Positions 1 through 8,363 of a stretch of DNA of 8,363 nucleotides are shown here, in pieces. The notes under the pieces are model-generated. The model was not told where the DNA came from. It ran no database searches and saw nothing but the letters and a program-made list of their open reading frames with translations. The first letter of the stretch is position 1, and the number at the start of each line of letters is the position of its first letter. The DNA is taken from NCBI GenBank assembly GCA_964436975.1, contig CAYTET010000068.1:1-8363 (forward strand). The letters run 5' to 3'. The position numbers and the translations under genes were made by a program. The DNA comes from CAYTET01 sp964436975 (GTDB lineage: Bacteria > Bacillota_I > Bacilli_A > Erysipelotrichales > Erysipelotrichaceae).

Positions 1-15
1 ATTCAACCGCTGCCT

Positions 16-44
16 ATTATACATCATACTATTGTCACTGTCAT
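16..44 (-). promoter_or_regulatory. Sigma-A promoter pointing left, for a gene outside the window
   Basis: Read on the minus strand, ATGACA (39-44; 5 of 6 to TTGACA) is followed by a 17-bp spacer and a perfect TATAAT (16-21). Predicted transcription start is near position 9, so the transcript leaves the window at once. It lies just past the clpB terminator, which fits a separate transcription unit on the same strand. The target gene is not visible. The match is good, but a single promoter-like pair in an 80-bp gap can arise by chance. Confidence 0.55.
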
Positions 45-81
45 CAGCATGGCCCTGGGCTGCAGCCGGGGGCAAACAATA

Positions 82-115
82 TAAAAAATTCCGGCAGCGG
101 TTAAGCTGCCGGAAT
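82..115 (-). terminator. Intrinsic terminator of the hrcA-grpE-dnaK-dnaJ-clpB operon
   Basis: A perfect 10-bp inverted repeat (89-98 with 105-114, arms TTCCGGCAGC and GCTGCCGGAA) encloses a 6-nt loop. One more A-T pair (88 with 115) extends it. On the minus strand the stem is followed directly by TTTTTTAT (81-88), the U-run of a Rho-independent terminator. It begins 13 bp after the clpB stop. There is no T-run on the plus-strand side, so it looks one-directional. Confidence 0.93.
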
Positions 116-128
116 CATCATGCAAACC

Positions 129-2678
<2,550 letters not shown>

Positions 2679-2703
2679 ATGTTAACACCTCCTTTGAGGC
2701 ATG

Positions 2704-3855
2704 TTATTTATTAAACTGCTCCTTAAAACGCGTAAATACTGATTTGCGCTTAACGGTCGCCATCTGCTGCAAAAGCTCATAATAGCGCTTTTCATCCTTG
2801 GTAACGGTCTTGGGAATCTGCACGTTCACCTGAACATACTGATCGCCCATCACCCCGCTGCGCGGATCCTTGATGCCCTTTGATCTCATCCTAAACTGGG
2901 TATCAGGCTGGGTGCCGGCCGGAATGGTCAGACTGACATCGCCATAGACTGTCGGCACGTCAATAACCGTTCCTAAAGTCGCATCCAGTGCTGAAATCGG
3001 CACATTGATACGGATATCATTGCCCTGCCGGATGAAATAGGGATGATCGGATACGGCAATTTCAATATACAGATCGCCGTTAGGACCGCCATTGGCCCCG
3101 CGCTGACCGCGGTTGGGTATTCTCAGCTGCTGGCCGGACTGAATGCCGGCCGGGATTTTAACTTCAACTTCAACATGCTTGGTGATATAGCCGCGCCCTT
3201 TGCATTTGGCGCAGGCTCTTTTGACCTTTTTGCCGGTGCCATGGCAGTCCGGGCAGACTGACTGGCGCTGAATCACGCCGATCGGGGTCCGCGACTGGGT
3301 TACCACCTGGCCGCTGCCATGACAGGTCGGGCAGACCGTAATATCATCATGGCTGTACGCGCCTGATCCCATGCAGTCCGGACATGTTTCATCAACATCC
3401 AGATCAATGGTTTCCGTCTTGCCGAAAACAGCATCCATGAAATCAATGCGCATCTGCAGAAACCGGTCTTCGCCGGTCCGCGGGGTGTTATTGGACGACC
3501 GCCGGGATGACGATGAGGTCCCACCGCCGAAAAAGGAACTGAAAATATCATTTAAATCGCCAAATCCGCTGTCGCCGAAACCGGCAAAGGGATTGCCGCC
3601 GCCATAGCCGCCGTTAGCCTGCGACCCGTCCATTCCGGCAAAGCCGAACTGGTCATAGGTCTGCCGCTTCTGCGGATCCGACAGCACTTCATAGGCTTCC
3701 TGAACCTCTTTGAACTTAGCCGGCGCATCAGCCGACTTGTTTACATCCGGATGATACTTCTTGACCAGCGTCCGATAGTTCTTCTTTATTTCTTCTTCCG
3801 AGGCCCCTTTGCTGACGCCTAGTACTTCATAATAATCCCGTTTCTGCCCTGCCAT
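2704..3855 (-). CDS. dnaJ: Chaperone DnaJ (type I Hsp40)
   Basis: DnaJ is the J-domain co-chaperone that delivers substrates to DnaK and triggers its ATP hydrolysis. The 383-aa protein is a complete type I Hsp40. The J domain (about 5-71) has HPD at 35-37. A Gly/Phe-rich linker (about 71-112) contains a DIFSSFFGG segment, then a Ser/Arg-rich stretch. A zinc-binding domain has four CxxCxGxG motifs (158-165, 175-182, 201-208, 215-222), with all eight cysteines present. The C-terminal substrate-binding and dimerisation domains run from about 228 to 350. The start is supported by AAAGGAGG (AGGAGG core 3866-3871), about 10 nt upstream. Part of that site can pair within a small GGCC/GGCC hairpin (3864-3878). 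The 83-bp gap from dnaK is the largest inside the operon and contains a strong hairpin. Nothing looks truncated. Confidence 0.97.
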   Translation of the reverse strand: MAGQKRDYYEVLGVSKGASEEEIKKNYRTLVKKYHPDVNKSADAPAKFKEVQEAYEVLSDPQKRQTYDQFGFAGMDGSQANGGYGGGNPFAGFGDSGFGDLNDIFSSFFGGGTSSSSRRSSNNTPRTGEDRFLQMRIDFMDAVFGKTETIDLDVDETCPDCMGSGAYSHDDITVCPTCHGSGQVVTQSRTPIGVIQRQSVCPDCHGTGKKVKRACAKCKGRGYITKHVEVEVKIPAGIQSGQQLRIPNRGQRGANGGPNGDLYIEIAVSDHPYFIRQGNDIRINVPISALDATLGTVIDVPTVYGDVSLTIPAGTQPDTQFRMRSKGIKDPRSGVMGDQYVQVNVQIPKTVTKDEKRYYELLQQMATVKRKSVFTRFKEQFNK

Positions 3856-3881
3856 ATCTCAGCGGCCTCCTTTCGGCCAGA

Positions 3882-3908
3882 AGCCTATCATGACGATCAT
3901 GATAGGCT
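3882..3908 (-). other. Intergenic mRNA hairpin between dnaK and dnaJ
   Basis: A perfect 12-bp inverted repeat (3882-3893 with 3897-3908, arms AGCCTATCATGA and TCATGATAGGCT) closes a 3-nt loop. On the minus-strand transcript it is followed by TCTGGCC, with no U-run, so it is not a normal intrinsic terminator. It ends about 10 nt before the dnaJ ribosome binding site. By inference it could be an mRNA processing or stability element that sets the DnaK to DnaJ ratio, or a partial attenuator. The structure is certain at sequence level; the role is not. Confidence 0.75.
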
Positions 3909-3938
3909 CTTGGTTGTAAACATTAAGCTTTACAGGGC

Positions 3939-5795
3939 TTACTGTTCGTCTTTTTTATCGGCATCTTTCTTTTCGGTGAAGTCAGCATCATAAACATTGT
4001 CCTGGCCATTGCCGGCACCAGTTTCCTGCTGACCTTCAGCTGACTGCTGGTCGGCTCCTTGGCCGGAAGCGGCCTGCTGCTGGTACATCTGCTCGCTCAT
4101 GGTATGAGCGGCCTGCTCCAGCGCATCCATCTTGGTCTTCAGCGAATCATAATCGTTGGCATCAACAGCCGCCTGCAGTTCATCACGCAGTTTCTTTACT
4201 TCGTCTTTCTGCTTCTGATCAACCTTGGCATCCTTCAGGGTGGCATCAATCTGGATAATGAAGGCCTCAGCCTTATTCTTCAGTTCGATTTCATCCTTGC
4301 GCTTGTCATCTTCAGCCTTGTGGCTTTCCGCTTCCTTGACCATCCGGTCAATTTCAGAATCGGACAGGCCGCTGGAGTTGGTAATGGTGATCGACTGGGT
4401 CTTGCCCGTGCCTTTATCCTTGGCGGAGACATGGACAATGCCGTTGACATCGATATCAAACGTCACTTCAATCTGCGGAATTCCGCGCGGCGCCGGTGCA
4501 ATGCCGGACAGCTGGAAGTTGCCTAAGCTCTTGTTATCAGAAGCCATCGGCCGCTCGCCCTGCAGAACATTGATATCAACCGCCGGCTGATTATCAGCCG
4601 CCGTGGAGAATACCTGGCTCTTCTGGGTAGGAATGGTCGTATTGCGATCAATAAGTCTGGTCATGACCCCGCCTAAGGTTTCAATGCCTAATGACAGCGG
4701 AGTGACATCCAGCAGCAGCACGTCATGGACATCGCCGCCTAATACACCGCCCTGAATGGCCGCGCCGATGGCGACACACTCATCCGGGTTGACTGACTGG
4801 TTGGGCTCTTTGCCGAATTCCTTGCGGACAGCTTCCTGAACCATCGGGATACGGGTTGAACCGCCCACCAGCAATACTTCGTTAATATCATTCTTAGTCA
4901 GTCCGGCATCGCTCATCGCCTGACGGACCGGTCCCATTGTCTTTTCGACTAAGGGTCTGATCATTTCTTCAAACTTAGCCCGGCTCAGACTCTGCTCAAT
5001 ATGCAGCGGGCCGTTGGCTCCGGCGCTGATGAAAGGAATGGAAATCTGGACTTCCAGCATGGAAGACAGATCCTTCTTGGCTTTTTCAGACGCTTCCTTA
5101 AGACGCTGCATGGCCATTTTGTCGGTATGCAGATCAATGCCGTTTTCCTTCTTGAAGCTGGCCACCAGCCAGTCAGCGATCAGGTTATCAATATCATCGC
5201 CGCCTAAGTGGGTGTTGCCGGAAGTCGCCAGAACTTCAAATGTGCCTTCCGCCAGTTCCAGAATGGAGACATCAAAGGTGCCGCCGCCCAGATCGTAAAC
5301 CATAATCTTCTGCTCAATATGCTTCTTGTCAATGCCGAAAGCCAGAGCCGCAGCGGTCGGTTCGTTAATAATACGCTCAACTTCCAGACCGGCAATCTTG
5401 CCGGCATCCTTGGTGGCCTGCCGCTGGGCATCATTGAAGTAGGCCGGCACAGTAATAACCGCCTTGGTCACCGGCTCGCCTAAATAAGATTCCGCATAAG
5501 TCTTGATATACTGCAGAATCATGGCGCTGATTTCCTGCGGGGAGTACTGCTTGCCTTCCAATGTCGTCTTTTCGTTAGTGCCCATCTTCCGCTTAATGGA
5601 AGAGACACTGTTGGAATTGGTGATGACCTGCCGTTTGGCCGCGTCGCCGACAATCCGCTCACCGTTTTTAAAGGCCACGACCGACGGAGTCGTCCGATTG
5701 CCTTCCGGGTTGGTGATAACCTTCGGTTCGCCGTTTTCCAAAACGGCAACACATGAATTAGTTGTTCCTAAATCAATGCCGATAATTTTGCTCAT
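3939..5795 (-). CDS. dnaK: Chaperone protein DnaK (Hsp70)
   Basis: DnaK is the central Hsp70: it binds exposed hydrophobic segments in an ATP-controlled cycle driven by DnaJ and reset by GrpE. The 618-aa protein is full length. The N-terminal ATPase domain starts with IGIDLGTTNS (5-14), and carries the phosphate-2 loop VYDLGGGTFDVS (166-177) and LLVGGSTRIPMVQ (308-320). The linker VLLLDVTPLSLG is at 359-370, the substrate-binding beta domain runs to about 500, and the helical lid to about 570. A Gln/Gly/Ala-rich disordered tail ends in a charged stretch (VYDADFTEKK onward). The region after IKRKMG (67-72) lacks the insertion of proteobacterial DnaK, as expected for Gram-positive relatives. 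Its ribosome site AAGGAG (5805-5810) lies 9 nt before ATG and overlaps the grpE stop codon, so translation is probably coupled to grpE. Confidence 0.98.
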   Translation of the reverse strand: MSKIIGIDLGTTNSCVAVLENGEPKVITNPEGNRTTPSVVAFKNGERIVGDAAKRQVITNSNSVSSIKRKMGTNEKTTLEGKQYSPQEISAMILQYIKTYAESYLGEPVTKAVITVPAYFNDAQRQATKDAGKIAGLEVERIINEPTAAALAFGIDKKHIEQKIMVYDLGGGTFDVSILELAEGTFEVLATSGNTHLGGDDIDNLIADWLVASFKKENGIDLHTDKMAMQRLKEASEKAKKDLSSMLEVQISIPFISAGANGPLHIEQSLSRAKFEEMIRPLVEKTMGPVRQAMSDAGLTKNDINEVLLVGGSTRIPMVQEAVRKEFGKEPNQSVNPDECVAIGAAIQGGVLGGDVHDVLLLDVTPLSLGIETLGGVMTRLIDRNTTIPTQKSQVFSTAADNQPAVDINVLQGERPMASDNKSLGNFQLSGIAPAPRGIPQIEVTFDIDVNGIVHVSAKDKGTGKTQSITITNSSGLSDSEIDRMVKEAESHKAEDDKRKDEIELKNKAEAFIIQIDATLKDAKVDQKQKDEVKKLRDELQAAVDANDYDSLKTKMDALEQAAHTMSEQMYQQQAASGQGADQQSAEGQQETGAGNGQDNVYDADFTEKKDADKKDEQ

Positions 5796-5808
5796 AGTTT
5801 TTCTCTCC

Positions 5809-6417
5809 TTACTCGCTGACCTTTACTAAAGGTGCACGCAGTAATCTGTCTTTTAACATGTATCCTTTTTGCAACACCTCAACCACCATGTTCGGCTTGA
5901 CGCCTTCGACCTTTGCGGTCATGATTGCGTGATGATAATTCGGATCGAAGGGCTTGTTGAGACAATCTATCTCGGTCAGGCCTTCCTTCTGCAGACTGGC
6001 CCACAGCGAATCATAGGTCATCTGCACACCCTTGATAAAGGGGTCCTTTTCGTCCTGGTTTGCCAGGGCTCTTTCCATATTGTCCAGAGCCGGCAGAATA
6101 TCCAATGCGAATGACTGGATGCGGTATTTAGCCGCATTATCAGCTTCAGCATGAAGACGCTTCTTAACATTCTCGGCATCAGCATAGGCCCGGTATTTAT
6201 CATTAACAGCGGTATCAAGCTGACCCTTCAAATCCTCAATCTGCTTCTGCAGCTCTTCGATCTTGCCCTGCTGCTTGCGCTGCTGCCGGTCCATTTTGAC
6301 AGGCGGCTCTTCTTTTTCAACTGCTTCCGCCGCCGGCTTTTCAGCGGCCGTTTCTTCGGCGGGCTGTTCTTTAATCAATTCTTCATTTTTATTGTTCGGA
6401 TCTTTTTCTTCGTTCAT
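5809..6417 (-). CDS. grpE: Nucleotide exchange factor GrpE
   Basis: GrpE is the dimeric exchange factor that releases ADP from DnaK and helps set the temperature response of the cycle. The 202-aa product has a charged, Glu/Ala/Lys-rich disordered N-terminus (1-45). A long helical coiled coil (about 45-105) mediates dimerisation. The C-terminal beta domain holds the family signature: FDPNYHHAI (157-165), then VVEVLQKGYMLKDRLLRA (178-195) and LVKV (197-200). AGGAGG (6423-6428) sits only 5 nt before the ATG and overlaps the TAG stop of hrcA; the gap between the genes is 9 bp. Its own stop TAA (5809-5811) forms the start of the dnaK ribosome site. This packing suggests coupled translation along hrcA-grpE-dnaK. 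Confidence 0.97.
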   Translation of the reverse strand: MNEEKDPNNKNEELIKEQPAEETAAEKPAAEAVEKEEPPVKMDRQQRKQQGKIEELQKQIEDLKGQLDTAVNDKYRAYADAENVKKRLHAEADNAAKYRIQSFALDILPALDNMERALANQDEKDPFIKGVQMTYDSLWASLQKEGLTEIDCLNKPFDPNYHHAIMTAKVEGVKPNMVVEVLQKGYMLKDRLLRAPLVKVSE

Positions 6418-6426
6418 GACGTCCTC

Positions 6427-7458
6427 CTATTTCTTTTTCTTAGGCGGCTGATCGGGATATTCCTTTTCAATAACCGTCTTGGCAAAGTTGAGCATGCTGA
6501 CAACTTTCTTGTATTCCATCCGGCTTGGCCCGACAACCATCAGCCGGCCTTCCTGCCGGCCGATATTGACCTTGCTGGAAACAACGGCAATGTCATCCAT
6601 CCAGACAACATCTTCGTCGCCGCCGCTTTTCAACTGCAGCCGGTTGCTGCTGGCCGTCAGAGACCGCCAGAGCTTGGAATCTTCCAGCATCTTCATCAGA
6701 CTCTTCATCTTTTCAATGTCAGCAAACTCAGGCTGGTACAGCATGTTGCTTTCGCCCGAGTAATACATATTATCGCTGGCAAACTTGATGAACGCCTGCA
6801 TGAAGGCGTTGAACAAAGCCTCATGCTGCTTGACGGAATGCGCCAGAATCGGTTTGATTTCCGTCATCTTCTCCACAACCTCGCATAAAGGGGTGCCTTT
6901 AAGCCGGTCATTGAGAATGTTAGTGCAGTTTTCGATATCTTCAACCGTAATATCATCTTCAAACTGGAAAGTCTTGTTTTCAGTATGACCTTTATCGGTA
7001 ATGAAGACCGCCACGGCACTGCGTGAATCCAAAGGGAATATCTTAATATGGCTGAGCTGCTGCTGCTGAGCATCCGGTCCCAGAACAATTGTCGTCAGAT
7101 TGGTCATCTGCGACAGAATGTCACAGCACCGCTGGATAACATCTTCCATCGGTACGTTATTCTGGGTAAAAACGTTCTGCAGCTCCAGTTTTGACTCGTC
7201 CGGAAGCTGGACATCCATCAGGTTTTCCACATAATAGCGGTAACCTGCGGTTGAGGGAACCCGGCCGGAGGACGTATGCGTCTTTTCCAGCAGTCCCTGT
7301 TCTTCCAGATAGCTCATTTCGTTGCGAATCGTCGCTGACGAATAAGGTATCTGGTAGTTTTCTACCAGCATCTTGGAGCCTACCGGCTCAGCCGTCTTGA
7401 TAAACTCTTCAACAATGGTCTTGAATATGCGGCTTTGTCGATCCGTCAACGTTATCAT
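6427..7458 (-). CDS. hrcA: Heat-inducible transcription repressor HrcA
   Basis: HrcA is the dimeric repressor that binds CIRCE operators; in known systems GroEL keeps it active and heat stress releases it. The 343-aa protein has the N-terminal winged helix (about 1-75), with PVGSKML (25-31), SSATIRNEMSYLEEQGLL (40-57) and HTSSGRVPSTAGYRYYV (61-77). The central GAF-like and dimerisation regions follow. Near the end is VVGPSRMEYKKVVSML (308-323), the family's GP-RM-Y signature. Between VNIG (297-300) and this signature there are only about 7 residues, where HrcA proteins I recall have roughly 20 more. A basic PPKKKK tail ends the protein. The ATG has an AAGGAAGT site (7464-7471), one base off consensus. 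It is the first gene of the operon, behind its own two CIRCE sites, so it is autoregulated. Confidence 0.96.
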   Translation of the reverse strand: MITLTDRQSRIFKTIVEEFIKTAEPVGSKMLVENYQIPYSSATIRNEMSYLEEQGLLEKTHTSSGRVPSTAGYRYYVENLMDVQLPDESKLELQNVFTQNNVPMEDVIQRCCDILSQMTNLTTIVLGPDAQQQQLSHIKIFPLDSRSAVAVFITDKGHTENKTFQFEDDITVEDIENCTNILNDRLKGTPLCEVVEKMTEIKPILAHSVKQHEALFNAFMQAFIKFASDNMYYSGESNMLYQPEFADIEKMKSLMKMLEDSKLWRSLTASSNRLQLKSGGDEDVVWMDDIAVVSSKVNIGRQEGRLMVVGPSRMEYKKVVSMLNFAKTVIEKEYPDQPPKKKK

Positions 7459-7473
7459 GATTCACTTCCTTCA

Positions 7474-7503
7474 GGAACTTTTTAGCACTCTTACTCAAGT
7501 TCC
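7474..7503 (-). other. Possible 5'-terminal stem-loop of the hrcA operon mRNA
   Basis: GGAACTT (7497-7503 read on the minus strand) pairs perfectly with AAGTTCC (7474-7480), leaving a 16-nt loop. The promoter predicts transcription start at about 7503, so the stem would begin at the very first nucleotide and end a few nt before the hrcA ribosome site. Such a stem could protect the 5' end or modulate initiation. It uses bases of the degenerate CIRCE arm. Seven pairs with a 16-nt loop is only moderately stable, so this is a suggestion. Confidence 0.4.
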
Positions 7504-7508
7504 GCTAA
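7482..7508 (-). promoter_or_regulatory. CIRCE operator 1, degenerate (HrcA site)
   Basis: Against the CIRCE consensus TTAGCACTC-N9-GAGTGCTAA, one arm is a perfect 9 of 9 (7482-7490) and the spacer is exactly 9 nt. The other arm (7500-7508, TTCCGCTAA on the plus strand) keeps only its outer five bases. It starts 1 bp past the -10 box and covers the predicted start site, a position where a bound repressor would block initiation. The spacing and one perfect arm make it a likely but weaker HrcA site. Confidence 0.75.
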
Positions 7509-7509
7509 C

Positions 7510-7538
7510 AGTATAGTCCACCTTTTTAGCACTGTCAA
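7510..7538 (-). promoter_or_regulatory. Sigma-A promoter of the hrcA-grpE-dnaK-dnaJ-clpB operon
   Basis: On the minus strand there is a perfect TTGACA (7533-7538), a 17-bp spacer and TATACT (7510-7515; 5 of 6). Predicted start is about 7503, giving a leader of about 45 nt to the hrcA ATG. The -35 lies inside CIRCE 2, and the -10 abuts CIRCE 1, so HrcA would occlude the promoter from both sides. A strong vegetative promoter held down by a repressor is the classic arrangement for HrcA-controlled genes. Confidence 0.92.
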
Positions 7539-7552
7539 CACTAAAGTGCTAA
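7526..7552 (-). promoter_or_regulatory. CIRCE operator 2, near-consensus (HrcA site)
   Basis: Arms TTAGCACTG (7526-7534) and AAGTGCTAA (7544-7552) each match the CIRCE consensus at 8 of 9 positions and are separated by exactly 9 nt. Only the innermost base of each arm differs. It covers the -35 hexamer of the operon promoter. Its centre is 44 bp from that of CIRCE 1, about four helical turns. It ends about 25 bp before the weak -35 of the divergent proS promoter, so direct control of proS is less likely. Confidence 0.95.
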
Positions 7553-7577
7553 ATTGTGAAAATGGTTTACAAGTACC

Positions 7578-7606
7578 CTGCCGGCTGCGCTGACTCGGTG
7601 TATAAT
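7578..7606 (+). promoter_or_regulatory. Probable proS promoter with weak -35
   Basis: A perfect TATAAT (7601-7606) lies 21 bp before the proS ATG. At 17-bp spacing the -35 would be CTGCCG (7578-7583), which matches only three positions. Predicted start is about 7613, so the leader would be only about 15 nt. That leaves no room for a T-box riboswitch, a common control of proS in Bacillota. TTTACA at 7567-7572 is too far upstream to serve as the -35. Confidence 0.5.
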
Positions 7607-7627
7607 CATTGATGATGAGGTAGCGCA

Positions 7628-8363
7628 ATGAAACTTAAAAACAGCTTTTTCTACACTTTACGGCAGGCCCCCAGCGATGAAGAATCCACCAGCGGAGCTC
7701 TGCTGGTACGGGCCGGCTTTATTAAAAAGACTTCGGCCGGCATTTATTCCTATCTGCCCCTGGGATACAAGGTCTTAAGCAAGATCGAGCAGATTATCTG
7801 TCAGGAAATGGATGGCATCGACTGCCAGCAGACTCTGATGCCGTGTCTGATTCCCCAGGATATCTACCAGGCTTCCGGAAGAATGGAAGGCTTTGGCAGT
7901 TCGGTCTTCAAATTGAAAGACCGCTTTGACAAGCCCTATGCCCTGGGTCCGACCCATGAAGAGCTGTTTGCCATTGCCGGAAGCATGAAAATCAAATCCT
8001 ATAAAGACATGCCGTTCAGTCTGTACCAGATGCAGACCAAATTCCGCGACGAGCCCCGGCCCCGTTTCGGTTTAATCAGGGTACGGGAATTCATCATGAA
8101 GGATGCCTATACCTTTGATAAGGATCTGGCCGGCCTTGATGCCGCCTACCAGAAAATGTTTGATGCCTACATCCGCATTTTCGACCGGCTGGGCGTCCGC
8201 TATAAGATAGTGCGGGCCGATACTGGCATTATGGGCGGACTGCTGTCTGAAGAATTCCAGGCCATCACTCCTATCGGCGAAGATACCGTTGTGACCTGCG
8301 ACAGCTGCGGCTATGCCTCCAACCTCGAAATAACCCCCTGTCAGAAAGAGACCGGGTCTGCTG
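7628..8363 (+). CDS. proS: Prolyl-tRNA synthetase (5' part, cut by window edge)
   Basis: ProRS charges tRNA-Pro with proline in the cytoplasm. The frame is open from ATG to the window end, giving 245 residues of a protein usually near 570 (bacterial type). The N-terminus (FFYTLRQAPSDEE, then LLVRAGFIKKTSAGIYSYLPLG) and the GPTHEE loop (107-112) are typical. Class II motif 2 lies within 138-163 (KFRDEPRPRFGLIR, then REFIMKDAYTF). The segment MGGLLSEEFQAITPIGEDT (202-220) and a CDSCGYASN motif (224-232) lead towards where the editing insertion domain would start, beyond the part seen. The ATG has GAGGT (7617-7621) 6 nt upstream. It is divergent from hrcA and has no functional link to it. Confidence 0.95.
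   Translation, partial: MKLKNSFFYTLRQAPSDEESTSGALLVRAGFIKKTSAGIYSYLPLGYKVLSKIEQIICQEMDGIDCQQTLMPCLIPQDIYQASGRMEGFGSSVFKLKDRFDKPYALGPTHEELFAIAGSMKIKSYKDMPFSLYQMQTKFRDEPRPRFGLIRVREFIMKDAYTFDKDLAGLDAAYQKMFDAYIRIFDRLGVRYKIVRADTGIMGGLLSEEFQAITPIGEDTVVTCDSCGYASNLEITPCQKETGSA

Noticed and set aside
1..84. Open plus-strand frame from the window edge to TAA at 82-84 (about 27 codons), possibly the end of a convergent gene
   Set aside because: Such a short open frame is expected often by chance, the residues match no family I recognise, there is no plus-strand terminator after it, and a good minus-strand promoter occupies the same bases.
3915..3934. TGTAAA-N8-TTTACA dyad after the dnaK stop, possibly an operator or internal promoter part
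   Set aside because: It is a short AT-rich 6-bp dyad of the kind expected by chance, with no matching -10/-35 pair for the minus strand.
6151..6888. 245-codon plus-strand open frame opposite hrcA and grpE, rich in Phe and Leu
   Set aside because: It is antisense to two certain genes. Its Phe/Leu richness is the reverse complement of Lys/Glu codons in GrpE and HrcA, and it spans both genes and their junction.
7562..7612. 16-codon plus-strand frame before proS, a possible leader peptide
   Set aside because: It overlaps the predicted proS promoter and ends before the predicted start site, so it would not be on the proS transcript. It has no clear ribosome site or proline run.
7559..7627. T-box riboswitch for proS
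   Set aside because: The space between the hrcA operator region and the proS ATG is far too short, and no T-box sequence or terminator hairpin is visible.

Overview
This window carries a complete heat-shock chaperone operon on the minus strand, in transcription order hrcA, grpE, dnaK, dnaJ, clpB. It is followed by the 5' part of a divergent prolyl-tRNA synthetase gene (proS) on the plus strand, which runs off the right edge. The organism is most likely a Bacillota (Firmicutes) species of moderate GC. The evidence is the HrcA/CIRCE control system, a DnaK ATPase domain without the extra segment found in proteobacterial DnaK, the hrcA-grpE-dnaK-dnaJ order, and strong AGGAGG ribosome binding sites. 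The proS N-terminus and the linkage of clpB to this operon make me lean towards Erysipelotrichia or a relative, but that is inference from memory and not proven by the sequence.

Layout from left to right. Positions 1-128 have no gene I can support. They hold a good sigma-A promoter pointing left out of the window (16-44) and the intrinsic terminator of the chaperone operon (82-115). Then, on the minus strand, come clpB (129-2678), dnaJ (2704-3855), dnaK (3939-5795), grpE (5809-6417) and hrcA (6427-7458). Gaps are short (9 to 25 bp) except between dnaK and dnaJ, where an 83-bp gap contains a 12-bp perfect hairpin without a U-run. The 169-bp region between hrcA and proS (7459-7627) is the control region. 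It holds a near-consensus sigma-A promoter (TTGACA, 17 bp, TATACT) for the operon, two CIRCE operators (one nearly perfect over the -35, one with a decayed arm between the -10 and the start of hrcA), a possible 5'-terminal mRNA stem-loop, and a TATAAT box with a weak -35 for proS.

Function. HrcA represses its own operon through CIRCE. DnaK, DnaJ and GrpE form the ATP-driven Hsp70 folding cycle, and ClpB is the Hsp100 disaggregase that works with DnaK. The operon therefore encodes the whole bichaperone disaggregation machine plus its repressor in one unit. No CtsR-type heptad repeat was seen. proS is an unrelated housekeeping neighbour with its own promoter.

I found no previously undescribed system. 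The points worth a second look are regulatory: the double CIRCE with one degenerate arm, a 5'-end stem-loop that competes with that CIRCE, the dnaK-dnaJ hairpin next to a partly paired dnaJ ribosome binding site, and clpB placed under HrcA control. Two protein-level points are an apparently shortened C-terminal region in HrcA and a Phe in place of the usual Tyr in the first ClpB pore loop.
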